DNA of 26,550 nt from positions 1-26,550 of the forward strand of contig JAVVPE010000024.1 of the NCBI GenBank assembly GCA_036655915.1. Reading direction: 5' to 3'. Source of the DNA: JAVWGW01 sp036655915. Its GTDB lineage: Bacteria > Actinomycetota > Coriobacteriia > Coriobacteriales > Eggerthellaceae. The notes below the pieces were generated by a model. It had not been told where the DNA came from and searched no databases. It saw only the letters and a list, made by a program, of their open reading frames with translations. Below, piece by piece: positions 8,626-13,447 of the stretch (position 1 is its first letter; every line of letters starts with the position of its first letter). The translations under genes and the position numbers were made by a program.

Positions 8626-8656
8626 CGCCCCGCCCGCGCCCGTCCTGGGCGGGGCG
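8626..8656 (+). terminator. strong GC hairpin after birA, probable terminator
   Basis: CGCCCCGCCC (8626-8635) and GGGCGGGGCG (8647-8656) form a perfect 10-bp stem with an 11-nt loop, 12 bases after the birA stop. No U-tract follows, so this is a pause or atypical terminator rather than a textbook one. The remaining stretch up to 8787 holds no gene I can support. Confidence 0.45.
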
Positions 8657-8787
8657 AACAAGCACCGCTTCCCCCTAGTCAATGTGCAAGAATCATGTTT
8701 CTTAAAAAGTGACCCTGGCCGCCTGCTTCGTTTTGGGAGTAGGATATATCGTTACGCAAAAGAGAAGGAAAGGCAGCACACACACCT

Positions 8788-10296
8788 ATGGCAGCAACAG
8801 CAATGAAAGAACCCCGCATTATTGGAGAAAATTTCCCCGGCGCGCCCGTGGGGGGCGACCCGAAAAGTCCCCATCGTGATGACAAAGTATCCCGCATGGG
8901 CACCGCTTCCATCCCCGGCCTTATCGTCGAATTTGCCATTCCGGCTATTTTGGGCATGCTGGTCAACGGCGCCTATAACGTTATCGATTCCATCTTCCTT
9001 GGCCAGGCCATGGGCGAAATCGGCCTTTCTGCCGCAACGGTGGCCATGCCCATCATGGCGGTGTTCATGGCTTTGGCCATGCTGATTGGCACGGGCGGCA
9101 ACGCGCTGGCGGCCCTGCGCATGGGCGAAGGCCGCCGCCTTGATGCGGAAGTAAGCCTGGGCAACACGGTATTTTTGGGCATTGTTGTGGCTATCGTAAT
9201 TGCGCTGTGTGCAGCCAATCCCTTCATACTCGACTGGCTGCTAACCGTTTCAAGTGCCACCGACGATGTACGCCCCTACGCGGCCACGTTTATCCAGATC
9301 ATTTCCTTCGGCTTCATTTTCCAGTGCATCGGCATGGGCGTGAACAACTTCATCCGTACGGCCGGGGCGCCCAACCGCGCTTTGCTTACCATGCTGATCG
9401 GTGCGGTGTCGTGTACCATTTTGAACTACCTGTTCGTTATCGTTATGGGCATGGGTGTTATGGGGTCGGCGCTGGCAACGGTGCTGGGTCAGGCCACTTC
9501 CTGCGCCAGCGTGCTGTGGTATTTCATCGTGACGAAAAACGTGCCCATCAAGTTGCATCTGCGCTACATGGCCCCGCGTATAAAGGTGATTGGCCTGATT
9601 GTTTCTTTGGGCATGGCCAGTTTTGTGGTGCAGGCGGGCATGGCGGTCGTCAACTTTGTTATCAACCATCTGTTGGTGCAATACGGCGGTGCCAGCTCCA
9701 TCGGGGCAGACAACGCGCTTGCCTCTATCGGCGTTGTGCAGCGCGTTGCCATGTTCACCGTGCTGCCGCTTATTGGGGTATCCATCGCCATCCAGCCGCT
9801 TTTGGGCTTCAATTATGGCGCGCAACTGGTCGACCGCGTGCGCAAAACGCTGTGGTATGGCATCGGTGGCGCAACGGTGGTGGGCACGCTTATGTGGCTG
9901 CTCATTCACGTATTCCCCGAACAGATCGTGAGCGTTTTTGGCATCACTAGCCCGGAATTGATTGATTTCACGGTGTTTGCCTTAAAGGTGCAGCTGTTCA
10001 TGTTGCCCTTCATCGGTTTTCAAATTGTGGGGTCAAACTATTTTCAAGCAACCGGCCAGCCCATCAAATCTATTTTGCTTTCGCTGACGCGCCAAATTTT
10101 GTTTCTGGTGCCGCTGCTGTTTATTCTGCCCGAAGTATTGCCCCTGCTGTTTGCGCAGTTCAACAGCCTTGACGCACTCTACTTTGCCGCCCCGGTATCC
10201 GATTTCTTGGCCATATTCACCACGGTTGTTGCCGTCTCCTTTGAAATGCGCCGCCTGAAAAAACTAGAGAGCGGCGAACTGAAGGCAAAGTTCTAA
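8788..10296 (+). CDS. MATE-family multidrug/toxic-compound efflux transporter
   Basis: Inner-membrane antiporter of 502 residues with about 12 transmembrane helices in two MatE repeats. The first begins near GLIVEFAIPAILGMLVNGAY (residues 45-64) and the second near IVSLGMASFVVQAG. The stretch YNVIDSIFLGQAMGEIGLSA and the later QPLLGFNYGAQ are typical of MepA-like MATE proteins, which exchange cationic drugs or metabolites for Na+ or H+. The first ~40 residues are soluble and Pro/Gly rich, longer than usual. ATG 8788 is about 13 bases after AAGGAAAGG; Met6 (8803) is an alternative. Substrate cannot be told from sequence. The gene stands alone after the birA hairpin and marks the passage into the accessory region. 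Confidence 0.9.
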   Translation: MAATAMKEPRIIGENFPGAPVGGDPKSPHRDDKVSRMGTASIPGLIVEFAIPAILGMLVNGAYNVIDSIFLGQAMGEIGLSAATVAMPIMAVFMALAMLIGTGGNALAALRMGEGRRLDAEVSLGNTVFLGIVVAIVIALCAANPFILDWLLTVSSATDDVRPYAATFIQIISFGFIFQCIGMGVNNFIRTAGAPNRALLTMLIGAVSCTILNYLFVIVMGMGVMGSALATVLGQATSCASVLWYFIVTKNVPIKLHLRYMAPRIKVIGLIVSLGMASFVVQAGMAVVNFVINHLLVQYGGASSIGADNALASIGVVQRVAMFTVLPLIGVSIAIQPLLGFNYGAQLVDRVRKTLWYGIGGATVVGTLMWLLIHVFPEQIVSVFGITSPELIDFTVFALKVQLFMLPFIGFQIVGSNYFQATGQPIKSILLSLTRQILFLVPLLFILPEVLPLLFAQFNSLDALYFAAPVSDFLAIFTTVVAVSFEMRRLKKLESGELKAKF

Positions 10297-10327
10297 ACGA
10301 GGAGTTCCAACCTGTCGGCGGGCACGT

Positions 10328-10343
10328 CTCCTGTATACAGGAG
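10328..10343 (+). promoter_or_regulatory. palindrome sequestering the SD of the 10353 micro-ORF
   Basis: CTCCTGTATACAGGAG is a perfect 16-bp palindrome. In RNA it gives a 6-bp stem with a TATA loop. Its 3' arm contains most of AGGAGG (10339-10344), the SD of the ORF at 10353. Folding would hide the ribosome site. Confidence 0.55.
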
Positions 10344-10352
10344 GTTAAGGAT

Positions 10353-10451
10353 ATGGTTACTTGGATAGAATTGTTTACGTTTTGTCTGGTGATTATTGCG
10401 GTTATCGAAGTGTCTTTGGAGCTAAGCCCTGCCAGCTGGCTATCGAGGTAG
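10353..10451 (+). CDS. 32-residue hydrophobic micro-protein, toxin-like or regulatory (unrecognised)
   Basis: An ATG at 10353, eight bases after a perfect AGGAGG, opens 32 codons ending in TAG. The peptide begins MVTWIELFTF, runs through one hydrophobic helix (about residues 4-22, with Glu at 6 and 19) and ends PASWLSR. I do not recognise a family. Length, single helix and a short tail with a terminal Arg recall bacterial membrane-acting micro-proteins, including type I toxins, but it could equally be a leader for the VanZ-like gene that starts 18 nt after its stop. The SD and the palindrome around it are the main support that it is translated. Confidence 0.5.
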   Translation: MVTWIELFTFCLVIIAVIEVSLELSPASWLSR

Positions 10452-10469
10452 GCCATAGAAGAGAACTGG

Positions 10470-10940
10470 ATGAATAAGACGTTTATGTGCCAGAAAACTA
10501 ATCCGCCACATTTTGTAATCATTAGCTGGGTGCTGGTCATTGCTTGGGCGCTGTTCATCTTTTTTATGTCGTCGAATACCGGCGATGGCCTCAATCAGGG
10601 GCTTGGTGTCTTTTCTGGCATCTATCGATGGATGCAGTCCATTCAGCTTGACCTTTTGGGCCCCGGCGTCGATGTGCTTTCGTCGATGGCTCACTTTTGC
10701 GAATATGCGGTTTTTGGTATTTTGTGGGCCAATGCTCTTCGCTGTCATATGTCCCTCTCAAAAGCTTGTTTGCTCGCGATCGTATGCGCGAGCCTCTATG
10801 GTGTGACCGATGAACTTCATCAGATCTTCGTTGTCGACCGCACCTGCGATCCTCTCGATTGGCTCGTCGATACCCTCGGCGCAAGTTTAGGGTCCGGCAT
10901 TGCCTTGTGCAGCGGATTGTCTAATGTGACGGATTCCTGA
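10470..10940 (+). CDS. VanZ-like family membrane protein
   Basis: A 156-residue protein with about four membrane helices. It has the VanZ-family marks: FFMSSNTG after the first helix (31-38), AHFCEYAVFGILWANAL (74-90), and YGVTDELHQIFVVDRTCDP (110-128), followed by DWLVDTLGASLG (130-141). Members include VanZ, which gives low-level teicoplanin resistance, but most are of unknown role in the cell envelope. A purine-rich AGAAGAG lies just upstream of the ATG at 10470. It may be cotranscribed with the micro-ORF 18 nt upstream. The codon mix is more AT-rich than the housekeeping genes to the left. Confidence 0.85.
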   Translation: MNKTFMCQKTNPPHFVIISWVLVIAWALFIFFMSSNTGDGLNQGLGVFSGIYRWMQSIQLDLLGPGVDVLSSMAHFCEYAVFGILWANALRCHMSLSKACLLAIVCASLYGVTDELHQIFVVDRTCDPLDWLVDTLGASLGSGIALCSGLSNVTDS

Positions 10941-10948
10941 CCTTTGTT

Positions 10949-10979
10949 GGATAATCCGACAATATATGTTGATTATTCC
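10949..10979 (+). promoter_or_regulatory. candidate operator of the XRE regulator
   Basis: GGATAATC (10949-10956) and GATTATTCC (10971-10979) form an inverted repeat with one extra T, and the left arm is itself part of GGATAATCC. The right arm overlaps the -35 of the promoter for the XRE gene, which suits autorepression. Confidence 0.45.
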
Positions 10980-10996
10980 GTACACGGTGCTAAAGT
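10969..10996 (+). promoter_or_regulatory. promoter of the XRE regulator gene
   Basis: TTGATT (10969-10974), a 16-nt spacer and TAAAGT (10991-10996), with a TGC extension immediately before the -10. The start of transcription would be near 11003, some 24 nt before the ATG. Confidence 0.5.
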
Positions 10997-11026
10997 GGTG
11001 AGACGAAAAAGAGAAGGGACACGGCT

Positions 11027-11341
11027 ATGGCAAAGTTATACGAAAGGATTCGGCGGGCAAGAACGGAACTGCATCTTTCGCAAGATTACGTTGCCCGTTA
11101 CCTGGGTATAGGGCGTTCCGCCGTTGCGGAGATGGAAGCAAACAAAAGAAAAGTCTCAGCTGAAGAGCTTGGGAAGCTGAGCGATCTGTTTCTTATTCCA
11201 GCAGATGAACTGCTAAGTGGAAAGAAGATTGACAGCCCGAGTCAGGTTTTTGCGCGTAACTTTGAGTCGCTTGGAGAAAGTGACCAGCAAGAAATTTTGA
11301 ATCTGATGAAGTTTAAGCAGGCCATGGAGGAAAGACAATAA
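11027..11341 (+). CDS. XRE-family helix-turn-helix regulator
   Basis: 104 residues. A Cro/CI-type HTH occupies about residues 5-60 (LHLSQDYVARYLGIGRSAVA, then MEANKRKVSAEELGKLSDLF). The tail, QVFARNFESLGESDQQEILN (74-93), then LMKFKQAMEERQ, is the kind of C-terminus often seen on XRE proteins paired with an ImmA/IrrE-type metallopeptidase in toxin-antitoxin-like or mobile-element modules. Such a partner would be expected to overlap the stop. Here an ATG does overlap (TAATG), but the frame soon ends in what looks like a scar. GAGAAGGG lies upstream of the ATG. Autoregulation is likely from the inverted repeat over its promoter. Confidence 0.85.
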   Translation: MAKLYERIRRARTELHLSQDYVARYLGIGRSAVAEMEANKRKVSAEELGKLSDLFLIPADELLSGKKIDSPSQVFARNFESLGESDQQEILNLMKFKQAMEERQ

Positions 11342-11451
11342 TGGTCATGCCTTCGAAAAAGGGTGCGGTTCCGCGCTGGGACGGTATAAGGGGATTGTTC
11401 CTAGTTAGATCAAGCTCACACGTTCGATTTTGCTTGCCATCCTGTTTGTAG
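11341..11451 (+). pseudogene. truncated partner gene of the XRE regulator (possible ImmA/IrrE-type remnant)
   Basis: The ATG at 11341 overlaps the XRE stop and has the SD GGAGGAAAG. The first ~20 codons read like a real N-terminus (MVMPSKKGAVPRWDGIRGLF). The frame then runs out of phase into a duplicated fragment of the small membrane gene at 12057 and stops at 11449-11451 after 36 codons. I read this as the 5' stub of a lost second gene joined by deletion to unrelated sequence. That the lost gene was an ImmA/IrrE peptidase is inferred only from the tail of its XRE neighbour. Confidence 0.4.
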
Positions 11452-11489
11452 AAGAACTCGTAATGACAATACGGAAGAAAAGACATTGA
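11423..11489 (+). pseudogene. 3' fragment duplicate of the small membrane protein gene at 12057
   Basis: Bases 11423-11487 match 12182-12246 at 63 of 65 positions. The fragment encodes the last 20 residues of that protein (ILLAILFVEELVMTIRKKRH) plus its own TGA. The first difference falls in the serine codon before this stretch and the second is silent in a valine codon. The 5' two thirds of the gene is missing, so it cannot be expressed on its own. Confidence 0.75.
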
Positions 11490-11583
11490 CACTTAGGCAA
11501 TTTTAGGGGCAACTTAAGCTGGAGGGGTGCACCCTGCCTGGTTTGTGCCCTTTGGGTGTATAGGTCTGGAATCATGTGCTCAA

Positions 11584-11596
11584 TATTGTTACAATA
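11584..11596 (+). promoter_or_regulatory. extended -10 promoter within a 13-bp palindrome, driving a possible antisense RNA
   Basis: TATTGTTACAATA is a perfect inverted repeat around a single T. It contains TGTTACAAT, a TGn extension plus a 5/6 -10 match (TACAAT at 11590-11595). The -35 region is weak. Transcription would begin near 11602 and run into the terminator at 11653-11685. Confidence 0.4.
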
Positions 11597-11601
11597 AGGG
11601 C

Positions 11602-11687
11602 AATCAGCGGCACCCCACTCGTTAAAGTTGCCAGGTGACGCAGACGCTATAGACCGCTAGAGTGTCAGCTCTAGCGGTTTTTCTTGT
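11602..11687 (+). ncRNA. candidate ~85-nt antisense RNA (putative antitoxin)
   Basis: Bounded by the extended -10 element ending at 11595 and by the intrinsic terminator at 11653-11685. It has no start codon with an SD. Its 3' end overlaps the end of the leftward 35-codon peptide gene on the opposite strand, as in convergent type I pairs such as TxpA/RatA. The alternative is that the terminator simply ends the XRE transcript. Confidence 0.35.
11653..11685 (+). terminator. intrinsic terminator, rightward
   Basis: ACCGCTAGAG (11653-11662) pairs perfectly with CTCTAGCGGT (11669-11678) around a 6-nt loop and is followed by TTTTCTTGTTCTTT. The stop codon of the leftward peptide gene is inside the right arm. 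On the minus strand no T-run follows. Confidence 0.8.
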
Positions 11688-11778
11688 TCTTTGTCATCCT
11701 ATTCAGGATAAACTCAATAACATCGAGCAAAAAAGCCAAGATAGTACAGCTTGCTGCAAGTGCCACAAGTATTTCCAT
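11671..11778 (-). CDS. 35-residue membrane peptide, candidate type I toxin
   Basis: On the minus strand an ATG (11778) lies eight bases after AAAGGAGG and opens 35 codons. The peptide starts MEILVALAASCTILAF, forms one hydrophobic helix to about residue 25 with Asp19 and Glu22, and ends in a basic tail (NRMTKNKKNR). That plan, acidic or neutral start, single helix, Lys/Arg tail, is shared by Fst-, TxpA- and holin-like type I toxins; I cannot assign it to one of them. The SD lies in a hairpin with a GAAA loop, and an RNA may run against the gene from the left. Confidence 0.6.
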   Translation of the reverse strand: MEILVALAASCTILAFLLDVIEFILNRMTKNKKNR

Positions 11779-11784
11779 AGGGAT

Positions 11785-11801
11785 CGCCTCCTTTCGGAGC
11801 G
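11785..11801 (-). promoter_or_regulatory. SD-sequestering hairpin of the 35-codon peptide gene
   Basis: Read on the minus strand, CGCTCC, a GAAA tetraloop and GGAG-G-CG form a 6-bp stem with one bulged G. The GGAG arm is the core of the SD (AAAGGAGG, plus-strand 11787-11794). Confidence 0.5.
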
Positions 11802-11831
11802 TCACCCGTGGATACCGCTGATTGCTCGTCT

Positions 11832-11837
11832 ATTCTA
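11832..11837 (-). promoter_or_regulatory. possible -10 of the 35-codon peptide gene
   Basis: TAGAAT on the minus strand, a 5/6 match, would start RNA near 11825 and leave a leader of about 47 nt. No convincing -35 at 16-18 nt spacing. Confidence 0.25.
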
Positions 11838-12056
11838 ACGCACCTTTAGGGCAATCCGCGCAAGGGATGTGTGTCGCGCGTGCCGCGCTCTTAATTAAGC
11901 TAGGACACCACCGCATCCCACATGGGGTGTACGCAGGCACTTCGGCAGCGGGTCTTTACTTTCTCCCCGTTAATGTTACTCGCACCGTTCGATATCGCGG
12001 CAAAATTGGTCAAACATATGCACTATACTGGGTAAAACCGAAGGAAAGGAACAGTT

Positions 12057-12248
12057 ATGAAAGATGGAAATTGGCATTCTGTATGGTTCACTGCATTAAC
12101 TTTCATCGCACTGGTGGTCAGCCTCGTTATTACCTTTGCGGTTCCGGATGCTCAACCAAAAAATTTCGCCGATTACCTCCCTTCAATTTTGCTTGCCATC
12201 CTGTTTGTGGAAGAACTCGTAATGACAATACGGAAGAAAAGACATTAA
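12057..12248 (+). CDS. small two-helix membrane protein, unknown function
   Basis: 63 residues from ATG 12057, with a good SD (AAGGAAAGGA) six bases upstream. Two hydrophobic stretches lie at about residues 8-29 and 42-55, separated by a short polar loop (PDAQPKNFADYLP); the end is basic (TIRKKRH). I recognise no family. Its 3' third occurs again as a fragment at 11423-11489, so the gene has been duplicated or rearranged locally. No good neighbour clue to function exists. A rather AT-rich gene compared with the housekeeping blocks. Confidence 0.65.
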   Translation: MKDGNWHSVWFTALTFIALVVSLVITFAVPDAQPKNFADYLPSILLAILFVEELVMTIRKKRH

Positions 12249-12254
12249 ATTTGC

Positions 12255-12282
12255 TTGAACTGTTGTCAATAGAACGTACAAT
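12255..12282 (+). promoter_or_regulatory. promoter-like site upstream of bioY region
   Basis: TTGAAC (12255-12260), a 16-nt spacer and TACAAT (12277-12282). Transcription would begin around 12289, exactly at an ATG that opens a 15-codon Leu/Gln-rich frame (12289-12336). It may give a long leader for bioY. Confidence 0.4.
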
Positions 12283-12352
12283 TGAAGCATGAAAACGTCA
12301 GTAAACCTACTGCAACTGCAGCTGCTTGCTACGTCGTGATGGGGTTATTTTG

Positions 12353-12367
12353 AGGGAAATTTTCCCT
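12353..12367 (+). promoter_or_regulatory. palindromic candidate operator upstream of bioY
   Basis: AGGGAAATTTTCCCT is a perfect 7-bp inverted repeat around one T. It lies directly upstream of the -35 region of the bioY promoter. No T-run follows, which speaks against a terminator. Because BirA in this window has no DNA-binding domain, some other protein would have to read a biotin operator. Confidence 0.4.
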
Positions 12368-12386
12368 AGCTGACTAGTTGGTCATA

Positions 12387-12395
12387 TGCTAAAAT
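12387..12395 (+). promoter_or_regulatory. bioY promoter, extended -10
   Basis: TGCTAAAAT carries the TGn extension and a 5/6 -10 match. RNA would start near 12402, leaving a short leader with the SD GAAAGGA at 12417-12423. Confidence 0.5.
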
Positions 12396-12428
12396 TACCC
12401 CTTCTTGTTAACCGATGAAAGGATTTTC

Positions 12429-13001
12429 ATGGCAGCTGCTTTGACAAAAACTCGTACGGCCTCGCGCACGCGCTCCCTTGCTTTTTGTGGGCTTTCGATA
12501 GCCCTTATGACCGCGGCTGCGTGGATTACGGTGCCCTTTGGCCCGGTACCTTTTACGCTGCAAACTTTTGTGATGGTTTTTGCCTTGTTGGCGCTAACGC
12601 CGAAGGAATGCCTGGCTTCCATTGGGGGCTACCTGCTTATCGGTGCCGTCGGGTTGCCGGTGTTTTCTGCGATGCGCGGCGGAATCGGCGTGTTGGCCGG
12701 CCCCACCGGCGGCTTTTTGTGGGGCTTTTTGCTGGGCGCCGCAGCTGCACTTGTTTTCATCCATTTCACAAAAAGCATTGCCGAGCAGGGCGGCAAAAAA
12801 GCGCTCGCCATCAATCTTGCCGCCGCCGTCATCTTTATGGCCATCACCTATCTTATCGGCTGGGTGCAGCTTATGTTTGTTGCCGCGCTAAGCCCCGCCG
12901 CCGCCTTTGCTGCTGCCATTGCGCCGTTTATAATCATCGACGCCATCAAGGTAGTCGTCGCCGTAGGCGTTGCCGCAGCCGTAAAAAAGGCCGTGCGCTA
13001 G
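12429..13001 (+). CDS. bioY: biotin transporter substrate-binding component BioY
   Basis: S-component of an ECF-type biotin importer in the cytoplasmic membrane. ATG 12429 follows GAAAGGA by five bases; a TTG eight codons upstream is less likely. The 190-residue product has about six helices. It carries the family marks VPFTLQTF (40-47), GLPVFSAMRGG (75-85) and GVLAGPTGGFLWGF (87-100). No EcfA/EcfT genes lie in the window, so it either uses a shared energizing module elsewhere or works alone. It has its own promoter and an intrinsic terminator that overlaps the stop codon, and so is monocistronic. It fits functionally with birA in the same window. Confidence 0.93.
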   Translation: MAAALTKTRTASRTRSLAFCGLSIALMTAAAWITVPFGPVPFTLQTFVMVFALLALTPKECLASIGGYLLIGAVGLPVFSAMRGGIGVLAGPTGGFLWGFLLGAAAALVFIHFTKSIAEQGGKKALAINLAAAVIFMAITYLIGWVQLMFVAALSPAAAFAAAIAPFIIIDAIKVVVAVGVAAAVKKAVR

Positions 13002-13027
13002 CGTTAAAGCGCGCGTTTTTCTTTTTC
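12993..13027 (+). terminator. intrinsic terminator of bioY
   Basis: GTGCGCT (12993-12999) and AGCGCGC (13008-13014) form a 7-bp stem (one G-T pair) with an 8-nt loop, followed by GTTTTTCTTTTTC. The left arm overlaps the end of bioY. Confidence 0.8.
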
Positions 13028-13254
13028 TGCAAGGGGCCGCAGGGCTTGTCTTTGGGGGGTTGGCAGTGGTGGCAAGAATTCCCTATGAATGCTCCAATAC
13101 ACCAAAAGGCATGTTTCAACCCAGTCTTCTATACACCAAAAGGCAGTTTTATTGTTGAGTTGTGCAGTCTGTTTGGTAGCTGGGAAGGTAAACCTGCGAA
13201 GCAACCTTCCTCTATGTAGCTCGCGGGGATTCTTCACGTGCTATCTCGCATGCA
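13028..13254. other. non-coding stretch with a 15-bp direct repeat and a 7-bp inverted repeat
   Basis: ATACACCAAAAGGCA occurs at 13097-13111 and again at 13131-13145, a 34-nt step. GGAAGGT (13183-13189) and ACCTTCC (13204-13210) form an inverted repeat with a 14-nt loop and no T-run. An 89-codon open frame crosses here (13089-13358) but has no SD and no family features. Confidence 0.4.
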
Positions 13255-13283
13255 TTGCAGTGCGATTCGCAACGTGGTATAAA
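13255..13283 (+). promoter_or_regulatory. orphan promoter of a possible small RNA
   Basis: TTGCAG (13255-13260), a 17-nt spacer and TATAAA (13278-13283), with a TGG extension before the -10. No ORF with a ribosome site follows. Confidence 0.5.
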
Positions 13284-13289
13284 GTGCTT

Positions 13290-13350
13290 AATTGCATTTC
13301 CGGATGCGACATCCAAGCGCCGAGGGCTATCCCTCGGCAAACTTGTTTTA
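13290..13350 (+). ncRNA. candidate ~60-nt small RNA with two stem-loops
   Basis: From the expected start near 13290 the RNA would fold into GGATG-CGA-CATCC (13302-13314) and then GCCGAGGG-CTAT-CCCTCGGC (13319-13338), followed by AAACTTGTTTT. It heads toward the 3' end of the leftward membrane gene at 13438. No known RNA family is recognised. Confidence 0.4.
13319..13349 (+). terminator. probable intrinsic terminator
   Basis: Perfect 8-bp stem GCCGAGGG/CCCTCGGC (13319-13326, 13331-13338) with a CTAT loop, then AAACTTGTTTT. The T-run is interrupted. Confidence 0.55.
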
Positions 13351-13417
13351 GGGCTTGATCAGTGATTACTCTTCTATCACCACCTTTTGTTTTGATTCTG
13401 GCTCTGGGGATTTTCAG

Positions 13418-13447
13418 CGATCAATAGTTGCTTAGCGCTATTGATCG
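13418..13447. repeat. inverted repeat at the 3' end of the 13438 gene
   Basis: CGATCAATAG (13418-13427) and CTATTGATCG (13438-13447) form a perfect 10-bp stem with a 10-nt loop. The stop codon of the leftward gene is in the right arm. No T-run follows on the minus strand, so its role as a terminator is unsure. Confidence 0.55.

Larger units (their letters stand above)
11342..12056. other. 700-nt stretch without a conventional gene; remnants and candidate type I TA locus
   Basis: Between the XRE gene and the small membrane gene at 12057 I find the gene stub and fragment just listed, a promoter-terminator pair on the + strand (11587-11685) and a short leftward peptide gene (11671-11778). Bases 11525-11534 are the palindrome GGGTGCACCC of no obvious role. 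Bases 11840-12056 contain one modest hairpin (CATCCC...GGGGTG near 11914) and otherwise nothing I can support; open frames there lack start signals. Confidence 0.5.

Noticed and set aside
11525..11534. Palindrome GGGTGCACCC as a terminator or operator
   Set aside because: Short, no T-run, and no promoter or gene start next to it.
11423..12246. 65-bp repeats as attL/attR of an integrated element
   Set aside because: The fragment lies on the wrong side for insertion at the gene's 3' end, and no recombinase is encoded between the copies.
11822..12292. 156-codon frame on the plus strand through the small membrane gene
   Set aside because: No SD, overlaps the better-supported 12057 gene out of frame, and its composition (many Arg, Cys, His) is that of a shadow frame.
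13089..13358. 89-codon frame after bioY
   Set aside because: No ribosome site, spans direct repeats, a promoter and a terminator-like hairpin; no recognisable protein features.
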